A stretch of 47,207 nt of DNA from Chloroflexota bacterium. Lineage in GTDB: Bacteria; Chloroflexota; Anaerolineae; Aggregatilineales; Phototrophicaceae. Both the position numbers and the translations under genes were made by a program. The notes beneath the pieces are model-generated. The model made no database searches and was not told the DNA's origin. It worked only from the letters and a program-made list of their open reading frames with translations. Of this stretch, positions 25,819-34,049 are shown piece by piece. Position 1 is the first letter of the stretch; each line of letters opens with the position of its first letter. The stretch covers positions 1-47,207 of the forward strand of contig RFHA01000377.1 of assembly GCA_003696565.1 (NCBI GenBank). The letters are read 5' to 3'.

Positions 25819-26397
25819 ATGACTATGTACGTTGCAAAATTATTTGAAGCTAGCTCGCCAGAGGCACAGGTGACTGGACAGCTTATATCGGCTATGCTGA
25901 ACAACTTTGATGACGATATTGTTAACCCATTGTTGGTTAAGCATGGTTTGGATAAGGCTGAATCGCAAGAATGGTGCTCCTATCAGAGTTGCTTAAATGT
26001 GATTAAAGAAATTTATGAACAACTTGGTGAGGGGGCAGATTCATCCATGGTTGCATTTGGTAAAAGCTCAATACAAAATACGATTCTACCCCCAGAGATT
26101 AAAACAATCCCAGATGTTCTAAATATGCTAAAACCAATGTATCACATGAATATACGGAATGTTCCAGAAGAAGAGGGTTATTCGGTCGAAAAAGTGACAG
26201 ATAATCATTACATAGTCTATCATAATAGCCCCAATGTTGATGCGGGCTTATACGGTTTTCTGTGGGGGATATTTGCGCGATTTAAGCAGCCCCATGAGAT
26301 GTTTGTAGTGCGCCAATTAGACCCAAACCCTAAACCGGAGATTTGCCGTTCTGCCTTTGAAGTGAAATGGGGCACAAGTAAAGAGGATGTGAGATAA
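25819..26397 (+). CDS. Hypothetical protein, tandem paralogue 2
   Basis: The 192-residue twin of the preceding gene, arising by tandem duplication. The C-terminal half is almost identical ('KVTDNHYIVYHN', 'FEVKWGTSKED'), while the N-terminal third has diverged: tryptophans and charged residues are exchanged (WYPHQSWFNV to WCSYQSCLNV), adding two Cys. This pattern suggests a conserved core and a changed ligand or partner surface. A 28-bp gap separates the two genes. It ends at a strong terminator. The function is unknown. Confidence 0.65.
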   Translation: MTMYVAKLFEASSPEAQVTGQLISAMLNNFDDDIVNPLLVKHGLDKAESQEWCSYQSCLNVIKEIYEQLGEGADSSMVAFGKSSIQNTILPPEIKTIPDVLNMLKPMYHMNIRNVPEEEGYSVEKVTDNHYIVYHNSPNVDAGLYGFLWGIFARFKQPHEMFVVRQLDPNPKPEICRSAFEVKWGTSKEDVR

Positions 26398-26405
26398 CTA
26401 GCATT

Positions 26406-26433
26406 CGGGCAGGTACAACGACCTGCCCGTTTT
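26406..26433 (+). terminator. Intrinsic terminator after the tandem paralogues
   Basis: CGGGCAGGT and ACCTGCCCG form a perfect 9-bp stem with a 6-nt loop, followed by TTTTGCTTT. It ends the plus-strand transcript just before the convergent secreted-protein gene. Confidence 0.92.
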
Positions 26434-26448
26434 GCTTTAATAATGGTG

Positions 26449-27873
26449 CTAATTGCCCAAAGAGAGGGTATAGCTGCCTGCTTCATCAGTCCAGTATGTA
26501 CAGGCGACGATCACATATGTGCCATCTGCTGGTAACTCAAAGCTGTCGATTCGTGGATTGGGATAACCTTGTCCATCATCGTCAGAGGCTAATCCGCTGC
26601 CATCCGGTCCAAGTAATTCCAGATAGCTATCTAGGTCTTCGCTGTTCATAGCAATTGTGACCACATCCCCGGTTGAACCTTGGAATGTCCACTCAGCGGC
26701 TTCCCCAAGATTGAGATTGCCCTCTACGGTTTCACCATAGCTGATGCTGCCCCCACTAATGATTGTACGACTGTCTGGGGTGCAATTACCGCTATAAAAT
26801 GCATCTCCCATACCGAAATCGCCACCAAAATTACCAAAATCACCCATAGATTCTTCTGTTGCGAGATTGGTGAAGTAGGTTGTAATAATGTTTGTCAAAC
26901 CGCTGGTGTAACGAATGCCATCAGCACGCATTGAGTCCATTGGGGTGGCATCTGCCGGGGCTGTAATATCAAAGGTGGCGTTGAATTCATTGAAGAGAAT
27001 TTCCATGACAACACCACCACCCATATCTCCACCGAATAGGTCGCCTAGACCTTCTAACCCTTCGGTGCCTTCAGTTGCGTCGCCGAGCATCCCGCTCATG
27101 TCTAATGTAATGGTGATATTGGTATCCATACCAATGAACATGACAGGTACAGAAGGATCAATATACAGGCTTGATGTGCCGGAAATTGTACCGTCCATCC
27201 CCATCAAACCAAGGGCGGATAGATCACCAGCGTCCATACCGCTATCCATTGCTTGTTCCATCAACTCGGAAATGGAAATTTCTGGGATGTCATAGCTAAA
27301 TGCAGTCACGGGTCTGCCATCATCCAGGGTAATATCCCCAACACGGCTATAGGTCACACCGAAGTCCATGGGGTCAATCCCTAAAGTGCTTTCACTGGCT
27401 AACCCAATGAAACCGCTAAGGGTTAAATCCATATATTGCAGATCGGTCGCTTCTGGTGTAAAGCTTTCCCATTCTAATGTATCTAAAGAATCTCCAGACC
27501 CAAAATACATTACGCCATCGACGAAAACGAAAGCACCGGCTTGAGTCGTGGGGTCACCACCGAACATACCACCCATACCATTCGTGATTTCTGGTAGTTC
27601 CATTGATGCTGCAACAATGTTACCAGCACCATCTAGGACTAACTGCCCTGTGCCGTAAGCTGATTGATCGATTGCCATGAAGCCCATGTCAAAAGATGTG
27701 GATTGGACGAAGGTAAAGCTAGCGGATTCAAGCGCGAGCATGTTGTTCATTGCTTCAGTATAAAGTGCGCAGTCATCCCCTTCAATGCCGGGAGGACAGT
27801 CTACTTGCGCTGATGCACTCATGCTCATCATCATGACCACAAGTACAAGTACTACAATTGTTAGACGCTTCAT
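26449..27873 (-). CDS. Secreted protein with C-terminal PPC domain
   Basis: ATG 27873 with AGGAG upstream gives 474 residues; the open frame extends 20 codons further without a ribosome site. It has a signal peptide ending SMSASAQ. A large domain (about 25-355), rich in Gly, Met, Asp and Thr, may be LppX/LolA-like (sheet-forming, 'SASFTFVQSTSFDMG', 'AYGTGQLVLDGAGNIV'). The last about 90 residues form a bacterial pre-peptidase C-terminal (PPC) beta domain ('WTFQGSTGDVVTIAMNS', 'LDSYLELLGPDG', 'DEAGSYTLSLGN'). PPC domains often help secretion or surface binding. It has no peptidase. It lies divergent from nothing close and 32 bp after the AlkP-type gene. Confidence 0.72.
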   Translation of the reverse strand: MKRLTIVVLVLVVMMMSMSASAQVDCPPGIEGDDCALYTEAMNNMLALESASFTFVQSTSFDMGFMAIDQSAYGTGQLVLDGAGNIVAASMELPEITNGMGGMFGGDPTTQAGAFVFVDGVMYFGSGDSLDTLEWESFTPEATDLQYMDLTLSGFIGLASESTLGIDPMDFGVTYSRVGDITLDDGRPVTAFSYDIPEISISELMEQAMDSGMDAGDLSALGLMGMDGTISGTSSLYIDPSVPVMFIGMDTNITITLDMSGMLGDATEGTEGLEGLGDLFGGDMGGGVVMEILFNEFNATFDITAPADATPMDSMRADGIRYTSGLTNIITTYFTNLATEESMGDFGNFGGDFGMGDAFYSGNCTPDSRTIISGGSISYGETVEGNLNLGEAAEWTFQGSTGDVVTIAMNSEDLDSYLELLGPDGSGLASDDDGQGYPNPRIDSFELPADGTYVIVACTYWTDEAGSYTLSLGN

Positions 27874-27964
27874 CAAAATTTCTCCTGATTTTGTATAAAA
27901 AGAGTGTGCGTGTGTATCTTTGCACACTTTCATTCTATGTGAATTACGGAATCTTGCAACACCC

Positions 27965-29341
27965 CTAAGTTATGGGGGTAATTGCGATACCCATCAGATT
28001 TAATATTTGGGGCATGATATGTAATAAATTCATCCCGGTTATTTCCCCCTCACTTTTGGATTGAGGATCATGGAGGATAAACACCCCATGTGTATCGTGG
28101 TTGGCATCATCTGGTCCGGTATCATTGCTAGATACGACAACCGCGTTGTGCCCTAAACTGCCAATTGCGCGATAATGCAAATCACCAAAATACACCAATA
28201 AATCTGGCGCAACGCCGTTGATTTGTCGATAAATTTCTTGTGGTTTCATGACACAGGTATTGATGGAATCGCCATGTATACCAGGAATTGACTTTAACTG
28301 TGTGGCAAGTTCATCTCGGATAGTTTCGTAAGATTCCGGCGGGATAACGCCGGAAGGTTCACGTCCTTGTACGTTAAGAAACACACGCCCATAATAACCA
28401 CCAGCACCCCAGGCGCGGGTTTTACGCCAGTCCACACGCAAATCCTCAAATCGGGTGAGTGTTCCTTGAGGGGCAGGTGCTTCTAAGTGTAACCAACCTT
28501 CCCGCCATAGCCATTCATTTAAACAAATTCCCCCATCCATCCGTTTCACACCATGATCGCTGACGATCATCACGGCGGTGTTATCTGGCGCGGCTTCTAC
28601 CATTTGACCAATTTGCTCATCCAACAGGGTATAATAATCGCGCACAGCATTTTTAAACGGACTATTAGGATCATGAAAGCGATGTGTTGGATCATGAAAT
28701 CGCCAAAAACCATGATGCAACCGATCCAAACCAATATCGACATGCATAAAAAAATCCCATGGTTTGGCTTTAAGCATATGGAACGCAACCTTGAACTGCG
28801 TCTCTCGTAGGTCAAACAGTCGTTGTAATAACGCTGCTTTATCATCTGTACGAAAGTCTTTAACATCAAACGGATAAGCCGGTGCGAGTTTAAGAACTTC
28901 TTGCTTAAAGATCGCCGGATAAGTAAATCCACTGCTAATTCCAGGTGTCAGAAATCCACTGAGTAAATGTCCACGGATAGGGCGCGGGGGATAAGTCTGT
29001 GGAACAGCCATCACAAGAGAGTCCTTGCCTGCCTCGCCAATATAATCCCAGACACGCTTAGCTTTGATTGCACTCCCATTGACAACTGTCATTGGGTTGT
29101 AACTATAATCCGCCCGGTTACGAAAGCCATATACGCCGAGTTCACCAGCATCGCGCCCGGTGGTCATGCTTGCCCAAGCGGGTACTGTGATACACGGTAT
29201 ACTAGATTCTAGCTTCCCCCAGCTAGACATCAATTGACGTATATTGGGCAGATCAAGCTGATGAAAAATAAGATCAGGTGAGGCGCAATCTAGCCCGATG
29301 AGCATCACTTTTTTAGGCTTGCGGCGAAAGAGTCGCATCAT
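27965..29341 (-). CDS. Alkaline-phosphatase superfamily hydrolase (type I phosphodiesterase-like)
   Basis: A 458-residue cytoplasmic-looking protein without a signal peptide. Metal-binding and active-site pieces of the AlkP/nucleotide-pyrophosphatase fold are visible: 'MLIGLDCASPD' (Asp about 18), 'ITVPAWASMTTGRDAGELGVYGF' (the Thr before PAW is the expected nucleophile), 'HVDIGLDRLHHGFW', and 'SDHGVKRMDGG' with Asp-His metal ligands. These enzymes cleave phosphomonoesters or diesters such as nucleotides or phospholipid heads. Its start overlaps the end of the MFS gene by 29 bp (26 if ATG 29338 is used), so the two are translationally linked. The substrate is unknown. Confidence 0.85.
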   Translation of the reverse strand: MMRLFRRKPKKVMLIGLDCASPDLIFHQLDLPNIRQLMSSWGKLESSIPCITVPAWASMTTGRDAGELGVYGFRNRADYSYNPMTVVNGSAIKAKRVWDYIGEAGKDSLVMAVPQTYPPRPIRGHLLSGFLTPGISSGFTYPAIFKQEVLKLAPAYPFDVKDFRTDDKAALLQRLFDLRETQFKVAFHMLKAKPWDFFMHVDIGLDRLHHGFWRFHDPTHRFHDPNSPFKNAVRDYYTLLDEQIGQMVEAAPDNTAVMIVSDHGVKRMDGGICLNEWLWREGWLHLEAPAPQGTLTRFEDLRVDWRKTRAWGAGGYYGRVFLNVQGREPSGVIPPESYETIRDELATQLKSIPGIHGDSINTCVMKPQEIYRQINGVAPDLLVYFGDLHYRAIGSLGHNAVVVSSNDTGPDDANHDTHGVFILHDPQSKSEGEITGMNLLHIMPQILNLMGIAITPIT

Positions 29342-30503
29342 GGCGTGTTAACATCCGATAAACAACAAACAATCCAGTTAATAAAATTGCTTCAATCACA
29401 AGCAACATTTCTACCCCAATTAGGTCAAAGCTCACCCCAACCAACCATGGGAAGATAATAGCTCCAAACCCCGCACCGATGTAAAATGTGCTGGTGATCT
29501 TTCCGGTAATCATCAGGCGTTGCTCAGCAAATGCCATCGTAGTCGGGAAGACAGCCGCCATGAACAACCCCATCCCAAATACCCCAACCCATAACAAATT
29601 TGGGAAGATCGTCATCAAAAGCAAGCTTGCAAATGTTCCAACCAGCGCGGTTAGTAAAATCGTTCGCGGGTGGAAGCGTGCGGCAATGGGCACGGCGAGC
29701 AACCGCCCAACTGTAATCATTCCCCAAAACACAGAGACTAAATAGATGCCAGTGGTTTGAGTGGTGAGGTTGCGCCCCAAAGCGTAGGCAAATATCCAAT
29801 TGCTCATGCTGGCTTCCGCTGCGACATAAATCGTGAAGAACAGAGTCAACAACAGCACCAAGCGCATATTGATAGATTGAACAGGTGTAGTTTCATCCGC
29901 TTCAACTTTATGTGGCTTGGGGCTTGGTAGGCGTAAAACAAGCAGGACAACGGGGATATATAGCATCGCCAAAACCAGATATGCCGGGCTAACTGCTGCC
30001 AACTGTGTGGGGAACTGGAATAGATTAAAAGGTGACATAACTGGTAATATGCCATCTCCTGTGACTTGAGCAATAATGACCGGTGCTAGGAATGCCCCAA
30101 CCCCAAAGCAGGCGTGCATTGCTAAGAGTAATGCACCAATTTTCTCTTTATGTACCCAAATCATCATGGTATTGACACTTACATCCATTAGTCCCTCAGA
30201 AAAGCCCATCAAAAACCAGACCGGAATGAGCAGGTAAAAAACAGGTAAAACGGCGGTTAGCATCATTGCCAAGCTAATACCCAGAAGCGCGCCGGCGATG
30301 ATCGGATTACCTGGAAAGCGATCCACACCACGCCCGGCAAATGTACCAACCACACGCCCGATTGACCGCGAGGCAACTAAAAAGCTGATCCCCCCCAGTG
30401 TCACACTGAGTTGGGCAGCTAAACCGGGTAGCGTGGGGCCAACGGAAGAAATGGATATGCCAAAGACGGTAAACGCCGTAAAATAGGCAATGATATATGC
30501 CAT
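29313..30503 (-). CDS. MFS transporter
   Basis: A 396-residue major facilitator with twelve helices. The start is ATG 30503, which has GGAG six bases upstream; the open frame runs 31 codons further without support. The A-motif is changed: the loop between helices 2 and 3 reads 'GRVVGTFAGRGVDRFPG'. Helices 4-5 contain 'GFSEGLMDVSVNTMMIW', as in FucP/Mfs-type sugar carriers such as the glucose/galactose or Mdfs families. It overlaps the AlkP-type hydrolase gene, so the pair may take up and process one substrate, or export a product. Divergent from fakA across 119 bp. Confidence 0.85.
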   Translation of the reverse strand: MAYIIAYFTAFTVFGISISSVGPTLPGLAAQLSVTLGGISFLVASRSIGRVVGTFAGRGVDRFPGNPIIAGALLGISLAMMLTAVLPVFYLLIPVWFLMGFSEGLMDVSVNTMMIWVHKEKIGALLLAMHACFGVGAFLAPVIIAQVTGDGILPVMSPFNLFQFPTQLAAVSPAYLVLAMLYIPVVLLVLRLPSPKPHKVEADETTPVQSINMRLVLLLTLFFTIYVAAEASMSNWIFAYALGRNLTTQTTGIYLVSVFWGMITVGRLLAVPIAARFHPRTILLTALVGTFASLLLMTIFPNLLWVGVFGMGLFMAAVFPTTMAFAEQRLMITGKITSTFYIGAGFGAIIFPWLVGVSFDLIGVEMLLVIEAILLTGLFVVYRMLTRHDATLSPQA

Positions 30504-30622
30504 AAAAGTCTCCAGTTTAAGGCAATGCAAATGTGACTGTTTTATCATACAGGCGCGTCTTTCTGATAGGCTTAGTGTTGTATTTAATGCCTGCACCTGA
30601 TAGTGATGATTAAAGAGATTTT

Positions 30623-32278
30623 ATGATGATAACAGAAACAACAACCCGTATATGTGATGGTTATATCCTAAAATGGTTATTTGAGGCAGGTCTTGCCTGG
30701 TTAGAACACCATGAAAAAACTGTCAACGCGATGAATGTCTTTCCGGTGCCGGATGGTGATACAGGGACAAATATGCGGCTGACATTGAAAAAAGCTGTGG
30801 ATAACATTCGGCATATTGATGAACCACATGCAGGTAAGCTTGCCATGCATATCAAAGATGGTGCATTGCGTGGTGCGCGCGGAAATTCTGGCGTGATTTT
30901 ATCCCAATTAATACGTGGCTTTGCGGAAACTATTCAGGATAAATACGCTTTTGATTCAAAAGACTTTGCTGCGGCTTGCCAGGCAGCTGTGTCATGTGCT
31001 TATCAGGCGGTGGCATCACCACAAGAAGGGACGATACTCACAGTTGCAAGAGAAGCCAGTGAAGCACTTAGCGCATTTGTTAACGATCAACCAGATGACC
31101 TTTGTGCTGCTTTGGATGTGTTAATTGATGCCGCGCGAGAATCCCTCCAGCATACCCCAGAAAAACTACCTGTTCTCAAAAAAACGGGTGTGTTGGATTC
31201 CGGTGGACAGGGTTTAGTCTTTATTTTGGAAGGCATGTCCCGCAGTATTGCCGGTATGCCCGTTATATTTTCTGATAATCATCATGATAATCATCAAGTA
31301 ACAGAGGCTGATTGGCAGGACGAACTTCAGCCAATTGATGAGGCTGGTTATGGTTATGATGTGCAGTTTTTGATGTACGGGCAGGCTATGGATGTTGCTG
31401 CTATTCGGGCGGATTTTAATGCGATGGGGTGGGATGTGTTGGTGGTTGGGGATGAGACACTCATAAAAGTCCATTTACACACCCATGACCCTGGCGAACC
31501 TATCAGCTATGCAATTGCTCATTGCGATGGCATTGATGATGTGGTGGTGGAAAATATGCAACGCCAATATGAACAATTTGTTCAGCAGCGCGTTGTTAAA
31601 ATCCAGCCGGTGGACGGGGTAGCGGTGATTGCTGTTGCCAACGGGGATGGATTACAAAAAGTGTTTTATGACATGGGCGCGGCGCATGTTATTGCTGGCG
31701 GGCAAACCATGAACCCAAGCACCGAGCAATTTCTTAATGTGATGGAGCTGCTGGAAAATGATAAGATCATTCTGCTGCCAAACAATAAAAACATTGTACT
31801 AACCGCACAACAAGCGGCTGATTCCATGCCAAATAAGCATGTGTTGGTTATCCCCACAACCACCATCCCACAGGGTATTAGTGCTATGTTGGCATATATG
31901 GACCATCGCCTTAGCGATTTAGAGACACTACAACAAGCGATGCAGGATTGGGTAACGTATGTTATCAGTGGAGAAATCACTAATGCCACGCGCGATTCAG
32001 AAACAGAGGATGGTGTAATCGTCCGAGAGGGAGATGTTATTGGGTTAATTAACGGGCGGCTGATGGTGGTGGCAACCAACCAAGCTGATGCGGTGTGCCA
32101 GTTGTTACGCAAAATCCCTGATCTAGATAATCATGAATTGATCACACTGTATTATGGAAAAGATGCCCAACAACCTGATGTACTGTTGAAAACGCTACAA
32201 GATGAATTTTCTGAGCATGAGATTGTTTTGATTAATGGTGGACAACCACTTTACCCCTATCTCATCAGCGTTGAGTGA
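30623..32278 (+). CDS. fakA: Fatty acid kinase ATP-binding subunit FakA (DAK2/YloV)
   Basis: FakA phosphorylates fatty acids held by FakB, giving acyl-phosphate for phospholipid synthesis. The 551-residue protein has the DhaL/DAK2 domain at about 10-205, with 'NVFPVPDGDTGTNM' (the Asp residues bind Mg-ATP) and 'GARGNSGVILSQ'. A middle domain follows, with the conserved 'YGYDVQFLMYG' and 'KVHLHTHDPGEP', and then a C-terminal EDD-like domain with 'AVANGDGLQKVF' and 'GGQTMNPST'. All three blocks match YloV/FakA. It is followed by two DegV-type FakB candidates, the natural partners, and by recG. Confidence 0.92.
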   Translation: MMITETTTRICDGYILKWLFEAGLAWLEHHEKTVNAMNVFPVPDGDTGTNMRLTLKKAVDNIRHIDEPHAGKLAMHIKDGALRGARGNSGVILSQLIRGFAETIQDKYAFDSKDFAAACQAAVSCAYQAVASPQEGTILTVAREASEALSAFVNDQPDDLCAALDVLIDAARESLQHTPEKLPVLKKTGVLDSGGQGLVFILEGMSRSIAGMPVIFSDNHHDNHQVTEADWQDELQPIDEAGYGYDVQFLMYGQAMDVAAIRADFNAMGWDVLVVGDETLIKVHLHTHDPGEPISYAIAHCDGIDDVVVENMQRQYEQFVQQRVVKIQPVDGVAVIAVANGDGLQKVFYDMGAAHVIAGGQTMNPSTEQFLNVMELLENDKIILLPNNKNIVLTAQQAADSMPNKHVLVIPTTTIPQGISAMLAYMDHRLSDLETLQQAMQDWVTYVISGEITNATRDSETEDGVIVREGDVIGLINGRLMVVATNQADAVCQLLRKIPDLDNHELITLYYGKDAQQPDVLLKTLQDEFSEHEIVLINGGQPLYPYLISVE

Positions 32279-32323
32279 CGTTACAATATGTTTATAAAGC
32301 GTGCGCATGGATGAGATGAATTT

Positions 32324-33202
32324 ATGACGACGATTCATATTGTCACAGATAGCTCTGCCTGTTTTGTCAATCCGGCTGATGCAACACGGGTGACGATTGT
32401 CCCTCATGTGTTGGAATTAGGTGGGCAGACTTATCGGGAAGGGATCGACATTAGTGCGGAAGATGCCCACCAAATTATGGGCAAACAAACGACAGCACCT
32501 CGCTTGTTCCCCCCAAGCGTCAAAGACTATGTTGCAGTTTACAGCAAACTCGCGCAACATTATGATGCGATCATTTCGATTCATACCTCGCGTGAGATTT
32601 TGACAAGCTGGCAAAATGCACGGGCGGCAGCGCAACAAGTTGGGCATAGTAAAATTCTGGTGTTTGATTCACAGACGATTTGCGCGTCTCAGGGGATGTT
32701 GATTTCTGCCGCATTACAACAAGCCGATGACGGGGTTGACCCGGACGAAATTATCTGGCGGTTGCGTGGTATTACGGAACGCATTTATGCCATGTATTAT
32801 GTGGAAAGTGTGGGGTATCTTCATCAAAACCGCATTATGTCACCCGCTCATGCTATCTTGGGTAATCTGTTAGGGATTAAGCCGTTTTTGGCAGTGGAGG
32901 AAGGGCGGTTACGCCTGGTTGAAAAAGTACGAAGCCGGATTCAAGCCATTGAACGGTTGGTTGAATTTGTCATTGAGTTCACTGAAATTGAGCAAGCGGT
33001 AATCTTACAACCGCGTCATACCATCACTGAGCAAACACGCCTCTTGCAGGAACGCCTGGCGGTGGAATTCCCTGGGATGACATTCGATTATGGAGTTTAT
33101 CATGCCTCACTTGGGGCATTAATTGGTGCAGATGCAACGGGTGTTGTTATTTTAGAGAAGCCAAGTGATTACCTGGGTGGGAGTTATGACGATGAAGATT
33201 AA
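32324..33202 (+). CDS. DegV family protein, fatty-acid-binding FakB candidate 1
   Basis: A 292-residue DegV protein. DegV/FakB proteins bind one fatty acid in the crevice between two domains and present it to FakA. Seen here are the opening 'HIVTDSSACF' (strand plus the TDS motif that binds the carboxylate), 'DGxYREGIDIS'-like 'LGGQTYREGIDIS', 'IISIHTSREI' and 'VYHASLGALIGADATGVV' at the end. The centre carries 'VGYLHQNRIMSPAHAILGNLLGIKPFL', which replaces the usual 'LxYLxKGGRI'. This difference may alter acyl-chain preference. It lies 45 bp after fakA and overlaps the next DegV gene. Confidence 0.88.
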   Translation: MTTIHIVTDSSACFVNPADATRVTIVPHVLELGGQTYREGIDISAEDAHQIMGKQTTAPRLFPPSVKDYVAVYSKLAQHYDAIISIHTSREILTSWQNARAAAQQVGHSKILVFDSQTICASQGMLISAALQQADDGVDPDEIIWRLRGITERIYAMYYVESVGYLHQNRIMSPAHAILGNLLGIKPFLAVEEGRLRLVEKVRSRIQAIERLVEFVIEFTEIEQAVILQPRHTITEQTRLLQERLAVEFPGMTFDYGVYHASLGALIGADATGVVILEKPSDYLGGSYDDED

Positions 33203-34049
33203 ATTTGTGACTGACAGCGTGGCAGATATTCCACCGCATCTTGTGGAAAAATGGGATATTACAGTTATTCCGTGTTTTGTCAATTATGGTGGCAACAGCT
33301 ACGCTGATGACGGCGTGGAATTGATACGTGAGGAGTATTATCAAATTTTAGGGACATTAGAAGATGTACCGACTACATCGGCTATGTCACCGGATTTTGC
33401 GCGTGAATTTATTGACCGCGCTTATCAAGATGCCGATCATTTGGTGATGATTACAACACCGGCGCATTTGAGTGGTATTCATAATGCCTTCCGGCTTGGT
33501 TCGGCACATTTACCACAAGATCATGTCACACTGATTGACAGTGGGCAGTTGAGCATTGGAATTGGCTGGCAAGTGCTTGCTGGGGCAGAAGTCGCCGCGG
33601 AAACCGGTGATCTACAAAAAACACTCGCAGCCATTGAATATATTCAGCGCACACAGCAGGTCTATGCCGGAATTAATGACTTAGCTTATTTGCGGCGCAG
33701 CGGACGTGTGGGCTGGGCGGCGGCGAGCATCGGCACGTTCCTGAATATTAAGCCAGTGGTCCATGTGGAACGCGGGAATGTCGAATCGATTGCCCGTGTG
33801 AGGAGTTTTAAGCGCGCGCTTGATAAACTTGCAGAACTCGCCCAAGAAAACGCACCCTATGATAAAATGGCTATTCTGCATATTAACAATGAAGACGGTC
33901 TTGCCGCATTGAAAGAACGTTTGGCAGATATCTTGCCGGACGAGACGATTGTCGGCTTGATTGGTCCTGCATTAGGAACGCATATCGGTCCTGGCTCGGT
34001 TGGCTTTGCGGGAATCACAAAAGGTTGGAAAGATGCCATCAGCACTTGA
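33186..34049 (+). CDS. DegV family protein, fatty-acid-binding FakB candidate 2
   Basis: A 287-residue DegV paralogue with 'KFVTDSVADIPPHLV' at the start, 'TTSAMSPDFAREF', 'ITTPAHLSGIHNA' and 'DLAYLRRSGRVGWAAASIGTFLNIKPVV', the last being the family's typical central block. It keeps the canonical LRRSGR that the first paralogue has lost, so the two probably bind different fatty acids, as FakB1 and FakB2 do in Staphylococcus. Start ATG 33186 or 33192 overlaps the first DegV gene by 11-17 bp; its stop overlaps recG by 17 bp. Both overlaps suggest one polycistronic mRNA from fakA to recG. Confidence 0.88.
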   Translation: MTMKIKFVTDSVADIPPHLVEKWDITVIPCFVNYGGNSYADDGVELIREEYYQILGTLEDVPTTSAMSPDFAREFIDRAYQDADHLVMITTPAHLSGIHNAFRLGSAHLPQDHVTLIDSGQLSIGIGWQVLAGAEVAAETGDLQKTLAAIEYIQRTQQVYAGINDLAYLRRSGRVGWAAASIGTFLNIKPVVHVERGNVESIARVRSFKRALDKLAELAQENAPYDKMAILHINNEDGLAALKERLADILPDETIVGLIGPALGTHIGPGSVGFAGITKGWKDAIST

